A stretch of DNA of 23,992 bases, taken from contig BFEA01000360.1 in the NCBI GenBank assembly GCA_003427395.1, positions 1,001,746 through 1,025,737 of the forward strand. Direction: 5' to 3'. Position numbers and translations under genes: made by a program. This document shows, one piece after another, positions 16,960 to 23,992 of this stretch; the stretch's first letter is position 1; each line of letters starts with the position of its first letter. The notes beneath the pieces were generated by a model. It made no database searches and was not told the DNA's origin. It saw nothing but the letters and a program-made list of their open reading frames with translations. Source of the DNA: Chara braunii. Lineage: Eukaryota; Streptophyta; Charophyceae; Charales; Characeae.

Positions 16960-18413
16960 TCAGAGCTTGTGTGGACAACTCGTTCGCAATGATCGTCGCC
17001 ATGTTTGATAACCTCGTCCCAGTAACACAAATTTTTTTCTGCCACTCACTTCATGTTCGTTGTAAGTACACCACATTGACTGCTTGCTCTCAAGCAACTC
17101 GCAAAATCGAATAACACCATTTTTGCCATTATAATAATCATTTCTAGCAGTGGGCTACACAGGAGGCGGGTCAAGTGGTGACGAAAGACCTTCCTAGGAC
17201 AACCAGTTGTCGTCATCGCAAAACTCCTTGTACAACATGCCTGGATTATCTCCAACCAACAAAAATAGAAGCAGGTGAGGTTTTGAAATATCGGTGATGT
17301 CAGACGCAACAAATGGGTCTACGATACTTATCCAATTTACCAATGTATCGGGGAAAATACACTTGGGAGGTCTTTTGTGGGATTGCTCCATGAGCTCGTA
17401 GAACTCGTCCATGGTATAAGCGTCTATATCTTTTATTTTTTTCGAGAAGACGCTGAAAGTAGCATCAACTTGTGTATGGGTATGCCCCACCATCATGAAA
17501 CCGATTTCCATCTCGAGAAAAACTTTGAACTTAACTGAAAATGCAGCTTATGCACATATGTACTTGTTATTGTTTTCCCGCCAACAATTGTCTGCTTGAA
17601 TGCGCAAAAATGGTGGAAGTGAATTTCGCTCACCTGAATTTTAACGAGGATTCTCATGAGACAAGTAGCGATAGTGTTGGAATCGTGCTAGTAATGTGGA
17701 AATCGTGTGTAGACATAAATAGAAGGATTTATATCATGTGCAATCACACCTGCAAGACTCGTCTTCATCATCATCTCGTGCCTAAGTGCTTTTGAGTAAT
17801 TGTCATGGCCAATATGGGGAATATATGTCTTCTTCTGATCCATGTTGTCAATGATGAGACACAACACTCTTTTGGGCGGACTATCTAATCAACCTTTGCT
17901 CAACTGTAGTCCAATCTGTGGTTAACTTGCCGCTGTTTGTGACCTTTCATCTCCTTCTGAGCCCATTGTCAATCACGAGGAAGAGCAACATATTGTATAC
18001 GTTCTTTAAGTTCATGACAGTCGGCGCACTTCATGACCATGTTAGAGTGTGTCAGTGTAACGTGATAAAAGTGTTTCTGCCATATTTTATAAAAGTTTGA
18101 CTCAAAAACGACTTCGAGGCCAACAACTACGAAGTTCGATTTGATGGACTCATAAATTGATCGTTTTGTGAAAGCGGCATGCAAACGAAGTTTTGGTGTG
18201 TAAACCCCACCTCGATGAGCCACCTCGCTTGACATGCTGTCGGCATGGCACTCAATGAATGTTTTCATGCTCGCAAACACCGATAATATTGCAGTACGCC
18301 TTTACACACATCGAGCGTTCCAACTCTACAAGACGGGCACGTTTCTGCCCACCCTCATTGACCGTGAAATCTTTAAGGCTTTTGTACACAACTCCGCTCG
18401 CTCTTCCAGACAT
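16960..18413 (-). pseudogene. DUF7869-type protein gene, degenerate
   Basis: On the minus strand, fragments in order match the usual layout of DUF7869 proteins. A first ATG at 18413-18411 follows a TAA directly; next comes a VCVKAYCNIIGV-like segment (about 18300). Then (frame 18280-17969) SNFYKIWQKHFYHV and KCADCHELKERI. After a shift in an A-run near 17872 comes LCLIIDNMDQKKTYIPH (about 17870-17825). After another shift comes LPPFLRIQADNCWREN (about 17620-17575). Then VGHTHTQVDATFSVFS (17490-17440), DAYTMDEFYEL, and a C-terminal part to TGA 16960-16962. Stops also occur at 17969-17971, before HDSN (about 17690), after KYICA and after DNWLS. The conserved IIDxMDQ, DNxxxEN and GHTHxDxDxxFS blocks are family hallmarks as I remember them. 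The function of the family is not established. It is often multicopy and acid-rich, so a transposase-like role is only an inference. Confidence 0.68.
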
Positions 18414-18742
18414 TTACCGTATAGTCCCTGTTTAACCTTTCAAACTTACTCCGACGACACATTGTAACGACAACGAGCCTTTGCAGCATGCCATGCCACG
18501 TACCATAAGCAGTTTTTTTCCCGATAGCATGTCTTTCACTCTTCTGTATTGTTCTTTCTTTCTAGAGTTTCTATTAGTCATGCTGTTGTGTCTTCGCTCC
18601 CCCCGCCGAGGTGCGGGCAAAATTGTAGCATTGTCATTTTCCCTGCAACACTCTTGTCATACGTGTCTGATGTACTGTCGATTTAAACAGGAACAAGATC
18701 ATCAAATTGCACTTCTAATGGACTGGCTCATGCCATAGACTA
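18414..18742. other. Unassigned DNA upstream of the DUF7869-type relic
   Basis: No supported gene. A short T run (18512-18518) and small open frames only. It would hold the former promoter region of the minus-strand relic, but I see no clear TATA element. Confidence 0.35.
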
Positions 18743-19051
18743 TTCTTTCGGTGAACAATCAGTGCCTTTTTTTTTTTTTTTTTTATCAGAACCTCTCGGT
18801 TCTGGCTCCTGCCATTCTGGGGAGCGACAGTCCGGTTCCTATTCCCCCGACAAGTCAAAGTTGAATACAATACAGACACACATACGCTCCTCCCCATTCC
18901 GGTTGAGAGGTCCGAGTGGACGACATTGATTACTTCCTTTGGGAAGGATATACCACCCCTCACCCCTGCCTACCAACTGCGTACCACTGTAGCTATATTG
19001 TCAGACGATGTACGAGAAGAGCGTAGTTCTTTCGATGAATAATCAGTGCTT
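18743..19051 (-). mobile_element. Probable poly-A retroposon (SINE-like) with flanking direct repeats
   Basis: A 25-bp direct repeat TTCTTTCG(G/A)TGAA(C/T)AATCAGTGC(C/T)T lies at 18743-18767 and 19027-19051 (three transitions). Right after the left copy is a run of about 18 T (to 18784), so the minus strand reads as a body of about 240 bp ending in poly-A. Near its minus-strand 5' end is GTGGTACGCAGTTGGTAGG (about 18985-18967), which resembles a tRNA A-box region. No clear B box was found. A hairpin CAGAACC/GGTTCTG (18787-18804) sits beside the tail. Alternative: an ~81-bp tandem duplication carrying a smaller insertion at 18767-18969. Confidence 0.5.
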
Positions 19052-20069
19052 ACCAATTGTGCACCGTCTCCAGTAGAGGTTGTGAAACTAGAAGTCATAG
19101 CCATGCGTAAGGCGTTGGCTGAAGATGTTGAATGTACTACGTTAGAAACCTTTACTACTTCCAAGGAGGCAGATAGCACCAGTCCTTCGGATGGTTTCGT
19201 TCCCTTCGTAGATGAGAGGATGCAACCCCTAAGGCTTTCATGATAAGCGAAACTTCCTTTTTAGGAGAAAGCACCAAGTGACTGTTCAAAAGGCGAACTA
19301 TCAGATGGGCTCGCCGGTGTCAACTGCAAGACTTCCAAATAGGAATGCAAGTTGAAGACGTGTTCGGTTTCCATAGTCAGGTTCATGCATCATTCCTTGA
19401 ATCGTCGTGTTTGTTGTCATGTTGCCCTTTATGTTGTGGACACCGCCTTTGATAGATAAAACGCACAACTTCGACAACCCGGCTTGAAGGAGCAGTTCCG
19501 AGAAGTGCTCACACCCTGCAAAACACCGAAGCGAAATGTTATTAGCCAATCTTGGCCGCATCCACGAGGTATACAATGATTGTTTTGTATCATAGTTCAA
19601 CTCAACTGTCTCATGGTGACCAAGCTCACGGAGTGGTTACCCCCTTATTTGGCACAGATAGGGGTCTTCAGGGGGAATTCGTCTCGTGTTATTTGTGGCC
19701 TTCCAGGGAAATACCGAAGAACGTGGCGACAGGACTGAGTCTCTCTCTCTCGCTCGCTCAATTGTATGAGCAATTATCCTTGGTTGCACCACAATTAATA
19801 TGTTGTGGCGTCATTGTTCCCGCCACTGTAGTGACGAGTTCGTGAGATGCATAGGTCAACCGTTTATTTTACGACTCTGTGATGACAACCATCCTTGCTA
19901 CGAGTTGTCGAAGACATGACAAACGTCTGGGTGTTTAGGGGGGTGGAGGCGGGAGGGGGTATCCCTTGCCCTTCGAGGCACAAGGGACATTTCTCTTTTT
20001 TGAATCCCAAGAGGCACAGTATTGTGACTATGGAGCTGACAACGTCCTACTATTCGACGTATATCGACA
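19052..20069. other. Unassigned DNA
   Basis: Open frames such as plus 19046-19243 and minus 19301-19600 lack convincing domains. The latter contains GCEHFSELLLQAG, faintly like the Cys-rich start of KDZ-type transposases, but too weak to call. A short TC tract lies at 19740-19755. Confidence 0.35.
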
Positions 20070-22792
20070 AACAGAGTTCGACTGGATCCAAACTTGCGAG
20101 AAGAGAGATTAACTGTTTATATGTTGTCTTAGGATGACAACTATTTGTGTCACCCATTGTGCACCAATAGAGAAACGAGGAAGGGGTTATGAGGGGTGTC
20201 GCGAGGAGAGACAAATTGTATTTCTTTCGGATTTTTAGGTTAAAAAATAAGGCAAACGTGTAAATGTGCTCGTCAGCACAACCAAATCTAGAGATGAACG
20301 AACAGAACTGCGAGCTACCTTCTTGTTGTGGAAAAACATTCAAGTTCGAAGGGTTCCAAACTTTCAAGAAGAGAGATTCACGCTACTGCATCGAGGCGGG
20401 ACTGTAGTAGAGCAGCATGTCAGAACAAAAATGACCATTCATGTTCAGGTCGCACGAGTTTGCCATAATCACAGAACGCGACCAGGGTCAGGGGGTGTGT
20501 AGAGGGGTCGACGAGGCATGATTCTTTTTCTTACTACCGGACGTAGTGGAACAAGTCCTTGCGCATAGCACAACCGCCAATGCCCGCTAGTAGTGGACGG
20601 CGAGGATTACCGAGCAGGTGTAGCGAAGGATCTGGCACAGCAGGAGGCTCGAAGTTCGTTGGGATCCGAACAAGGCATAAAAGGTTTTCTAGGAGTGTAG
20701 TGATTTGTGTGTCAGAAGGATTGAATGATCAGTCTACATCTCGATTGCGAAAACAATTACTCATGTTGCCAACTCCTGACGTAAAGAAAAACATTTGTGG
20801 AGCTCTAAAGTGGAGGGCGGTCGAGGGGAGGGACAAATTGTGTTTCTTTCAAATTATCAGGCTTAAAAAGAAGGCAGTCGCGTAAATGAGGTCGTCGACG
20901 CACCCCAATCAGGAGATGACCGAACAAAACTGCCTGCTACCTTCTTGCTACGGTAAGATCATTCAAGTTAAATAAATCCGAACTTTCAAGGAGCGAGATT
21001 CCCACTACTGCATCTCGGTGGGACTGTAATAGGGCAGCATGTTAGAACCAATATGACCGTTCGTGTTTCGGCCGCACGAGTTCGTCGTAATCATAGACGG
21101 AGACTGACGTCAAGGGGTTTGCAGAGGGGTCGACGAGGCATGTTTCTTTTTGTCACTACAGGTCGTAGTTGAACAAGTCTTTGTGCATAACACAATCGCC
21201 AATGTTCGTCGGTAGTGGACGACAGCGATTACCATGAGGGCGTAGCGAAGGATCTAGCAGAGCAGGAGGCTCAAAGTTCGTTGGGATCCAAAGTAGGCAC
21301 AAAAGGGTTTTACAGGACTGTAGTGATTTGTGTGTCAGAAGGATCGAGTGATCGTCTACATCTGGACTGCGAAGACAATTACTCATGTTGCCGACTCCCG
21401 ACGTGAAGAGAAACATTTGTTGGGCTTTAAAAGGGAGGATGGGACAGGGGGAGAGACAAAGTTTATTTGTTTTGGATTTTGAGGTTCGAAAAGAAGGTTG
21501 TCGTGCAAATGCGGTCGTCGGTGTACCCCAATCCGGAGATGAACGGACAAAACTGCCAGCTACCTTCTTGTTGTGGAAAGAGCATTTACGTTTGGCGAGA
21601 TCCGAACTTTCAAGAAAAAAATTCCCACTATTGCATCGAGGCCGGACTATGGTTTAGAGCAGCATTTCAGAACGAAAATGATTGTTTGTCTTTAGGCCAC
21701 ACGAGTTCGCCAGAATCATGGAACGCGACTGGGTCAGGGGGTGTGTAGAGGGGTCGACGAGGCATGTTTCACTACCGGACGTAGTCGAGCAAGTCAATGC
21801 GCATAGCACAATCACTAACGTCCGCCAGTAGTGGACGACAGGGATTACCGGGGGGCCGTAGCGAAGGATAGGTGGAGCAGAAGGCTCAAAGCTCTTCGGG
21901 ATCCGGACTAGACATAAAAGGGTTTTCCAGGACTGTATTGATTTGTGTGTCAGAAGGATCGAGTTATCGTTTGCATTAGGACTGCAAAGACAATTACTCA
22001 TGTTACCAACTCCCGACGTGAAGAAAAAACATATGCGGGGCTTTAAAGGGGACGGGGGGTCGTGGGGAGGGACAAACTGAATTCTTTCAAATTTCGATGT
22101 TCGAAAACAAGGCAGTCGCGTAAATGAGGTCGTAGGCGCACCCCAATCAGAAGATGAACGGACAAAATCGCCAACTAAGATCATTCAAGTTCGACAGGAT
22201 CAAAACTTTCAAGGAGAGAGATTCCGACTGCTGCATCGCGGCGGGACTGTAGTACAGCAGCATGTCAGAACCGGTGTGATTGTTCGTGTTTAGGTCGCAC
22301 GAGCTCGCCGTAATCATGGACCGCGACTGGGGTCAAAGGGTGCGTAGAGGGGTCGATGAGGCATGTTAGTTTTTTTCACTACCGGACGTAGTTGAACAAG
22401 TCTTTGCGCATATCACAATCGCCAATGTCCACCAATAGTGGACGACGGGGATTACCGGGTGGGCGTAGAGAAGGATCTTGTGGAGCAGGAGGCTCGAAGT
22501 TCGACAAGATCCTAACTAGGCATAAAAGGTTCTTCGAGGACTATATTGATTTGTGTGTTAGAAGGATCGAGTGATCGCCCATATCTGAACTGCGGAAGAC
22601 AATGATTCATGTTGCCATCTCCCGACTCAAAAAGAAACATAAGTGGGGCTTTAAGGGGAAGGGGGGTCGCGTTAAGGGACCAACTGTATTTCTCTCGGAT
22701 TTTGAGGGTCGAAAAGAAGGCAGTTGACTAAATGAGGTCGTCAGCGCACCACAATCCGGAGATGAATGGACAAAACTGCTTGCTACCTATGT
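20070..22792. repeat. Tandem satellite, unit about 610-620 bp, four units plus fragments
   Basis: The same sequence recurs head to tail. The landmark GAGATGAACG-type word is at 20291, 20913, 21536, 22151 and 22759 (periods 622, 623, 615 and 608). The landmark TTGTGTGTCAGAAGGAT is at 20705, 21328, 21943 and 22551 (623, 615 and 608). Other shared words are GAGGGGTCGACGAGGCATG, CACTACCGGACGTAGT, GTAGTGGACG and CTCATGTTGCC. A broken copy precedes the array (GTTCGACTGGATCC at about 20072, then about 20195-20280), and the last unit stops abruptly near 22792. Unit lengths are not multiples of three and open frames differ between copies, so it is non-coding. Confidence 0.93.
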
Positions 22793-23100
22793 GTCCTAAC
22801 AATGGGCAACGAACAAAATTAAATGTCGTTGTACCCGGCGTTGAATAGCCTCCGGAGCCCCCGTTGAATCCTGTTTAATGGGAAAACGGGGGTCTCCCGT
22901 TGAATGCAGAAAAACGGATTCGAGGTGTTGGGCTTTCGTACACGTGGACGCGGCCAAACACCAAAACCTGAAAAGAAAAGAAAAAAATGATCCCCCCGTA
23001 CGAGTCCCCAAACCTACCCGGAAGCCCTTTAAACCACTACGAGCCCCAAATCCCCCTTCCCCTACCCGCCCCATCCTGCCATCCCCAAACCTACCCAGAA
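22793..23100. other. Unassigned DNA
   Basis: No gene is supported. It contains A-rich (22969-22988) and C-rich (23000-23095) stretches directly before the TG microsatellite, and two short words CCCGTTGAAT (about 22860 and 22896). Confidence 0.4.
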
Positions 23101-23190
23101 GTATGTGTGTGTTTGTTAGTGTGTGTGTGTGTGTGTGTATGTGTGTGCGCGTGTGATTGCTGGTGTGTGTATATATGTGTTTATGTATAT

Positions 23191-23237
<47 letters not shown>
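23101..23237. repeat. (TG)n microsatellite, interrupted
   Basis: Mostly TG dinucleotides with interruptions (TGTTTGTTAG, TGATTGCTGG, TATATATG) and a purer stretch at about 23198-23232. Open frames across it are artefacts of the repeat. Confidence 0.95.
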
Positions 23238-23257
23238 GCATACTGCGCAGCCACACC

Positions 23258-23440
23258 GGCCTGCAGGGCCTGTCCCGCAGTCTCAGCCTAAAAGCCTAGA
23301 AACAAGGGCTTACATGCCCCGTGTCGTTTCAGCCTGAAAGCCTGAAAACGAGGGCCTGCAGGCCCTATGTCTAAAACAGGGCCTTCCAGGCCCTGGGTCT
23401 TTTCAGCCTGAAACGGAGGGCCACTTTCAGGCCCTCATAA
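23258..23440. repeat. Degenerate tandem array with perfect palindromes (GGGCCTGCAGGCCC type)
   Basis: Units of roughly 30-50 bp share CAGCCTGAAA and GGGCCT...AGGCCCT. Each carries its own inverted repeat: a perfect 16-bp palindrome at 23351-23366, an 8-bp stem with a 3-nt loop at 23377-23395 (CAGGGCCT/AGGCCCTG), and a 7-bp stem at 23416-23436 (GAGGGCC/GGCCCTC). Changes in one arm tend to be matched in the other, so the palindromic form itself seems to be kept. No gene overlaps it. Confidence 0.75.
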
Positions 23441-23481
23441 GATCGACCTGCCCTAACACTCAGGCACAAAACCAGGGTTTC

Positions 23482-23509
23482 GGGAACAGGCTATTTTTGG
23501 CCTGTTCCC
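23482..23509. repeat. 10-bp inverted repeat with 8-nt T-rich loop
   Basis: GGGAACAGGC (23482-23491) and GCCTGTTCCC (23500-23509) are perfect complements around TATTTTTG. It lies just after the palindromic array and extends the hairpin-rich character of the region. It is not followed by a T run, so it is not a typical bacterial-type terminator, and the context is eukaryotic. Confidence 0.85.
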
Positions 23510-23927
23510 ACGACAGCCTCAGCAGGAGCTGCAGCGGCAGGCCCTGGCTCACTTCGCCATTGGCAAAAGCAACCTCTTGGACTGCCCCGCCCTGTAGCTG
23601 CAGGCAGTCAGGAGGTAGGACGAGTAGTACATAGGGAGTTCCCATGCACTTCACGGGTAGGTAGAAGGCAGGAGGCAGTCTTCAGGATTCGGCAGCAACA
23701 CTCTGGAGGAGCGCTGCAGGAGTAGCGTTAGCGCTAGCAGTAGTCTTCGGCGCTGGGCGCTAGTAGCTGCAGGAGTAGTCTTCAACGCAGGGCGCTAGTA
23801 GCAGTAGTAGTGCTAGTGTTGGAGAGAGATGGCTGGTGGAAGGCCAGTGAGACTTACCTGTGGCGCCATAGCTCCAACTCCATCTTCGAGGTACCTGCAT
23901 CAAGGCGCCAGCTTCACAGGTTAGTAC

Positions 23928-23930
<3 letters not shown>
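23510..23930. other. Unassigned DNA, possibly LTR-like
   Basis: Rich in CAGGAGTAG / GCGCTAGTAG words (for example 23700-23820), with an internal imperfect repeat of GTAGTCTTC.(G/A)CGC. ACTTACCTGTGGC near 23860 resembles wording in the central element's LTR (TACTTACCTGTGGCC), so this may be part of a related LTR. No boundaries were identified. Confidence 0.35.

Positions 23931-23931
<1 letters not shown>

Positions 23932-23992
<61 letters not shown>
23932..23992. repeat. (AG)n dinucleotide microsatellite
   Basis: A pure AG repeat ends the window, after CACACACAGAGAG. It is the complement of the (TC)n tract that opens the window. Confidence 0.97.

Noticed and set aside
19301-19600. Minus-strand frame with GCEHFSELLLQAG, reminiscent of KDZ-type transposase N-termini
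   Set aside because: Only one short, weak match; no further KDZ motifs nearby on that strand.
20559-20885. 108-codon plus-strand open frame in the satellite
   Set aside because: Equivalent positions in the next units are broken or in other frames, so the opening is incidental.
21654-22184. 176-codon minus-strand open frame in the satellite array
   Set aside because: It spans a satellite unit boundary, the frame is not kept in the other units, and unit lengths are not multiples of three.
20070-22792. CRISPR-like array
   Set aside because: Repeats are about 600 bp long and contiguous, without short repeats separated by unique spacers.
22796-23254. 152-codon minus-strand open frame rich in Thr-His
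   Set aside because: Its N-terminal half is a translation of the TG microsatellite; the rest shows no domain.
23482-23509. Rho-independent-type terminator
   Set aside because: The hairpin has no following T run and the window is eukaryotic, so it is recorded only as an inverted repeat.

Overview
The window looks like repeat-dense nuclear DNA of a eukaryote, most likely of the green lineage. The reasons are a plant-type chromodomain Ty3/Gypsy retrotransposon primed by initiator tRNA-Met, long di- and trinucleotide microsatellites, poly-T insertions, satellite arrays and decayed coding remnants. A streptophyte alga such as Chara would fit the style, but that is a guess. I see no intact host gene, no rRNA or tRNA gene and no CRISPR array.

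Left part (1-2442): a (TC)n microsatellite, then a minus-strand tRNA-iMet primer-binding-site match at 233-244 that suggests the edge of a second LTR element running off the left end. After it come unassigned DNA and a strongly pyrimidine-rich block.

Centre (2443-11818): one nearly complete chromovirus. It has a 5' LTR, PBS, long leader with a telomere-like hairpin, gag, PR-RT-RNase H, integrase with C-terminal chromodomain, polypurine tract and 3' LTR, bounded by a 4-5 bp target duplication. Its gag-pol junction carries a correctly phased G GGA AAC heptamer, so pol was probably made by -1 ribosomal frameshifting. The element is dead: the reading frames contain at least three indels and two nonsense codons, and the LTRs differ by about 6-7% in the stretch I aligned by eye. 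The LTRs also differ by a 475-bp segment and a 42-bp duplication.

Right part (11819-23992): a pyrimidine-rich flank, then a diverged satellite with monomers of about 123 and 136 bp. The satellite is interrupted by a poly-A retroposon with about 22-bp target duplications; the assembly gap lies inside its poly-A tail. Next come two GTAC-rich clusters and two decayed minus-strand coding regions. One is of unknown family; the other is recognisable as a DUF7869-type protein, a family often found in multicopy, transposon-like contexts. Then follow a second poly-T insertion, a tandem satellite of about 610-620 bp (four full units plus fragments), a (TG)n tract, a hairpin-rich repeat array and a terminal (AG)n microsatellite. 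The window both starts and ends in dinucleotide repeats, so it may be a whole contig that broke at microsatellites.

No working multi-gene system is present. The most informative items are the frameshift signal, the telomere-like leader hairpin, the DUF7869 relic, the large satellite and the GTAC clusters.
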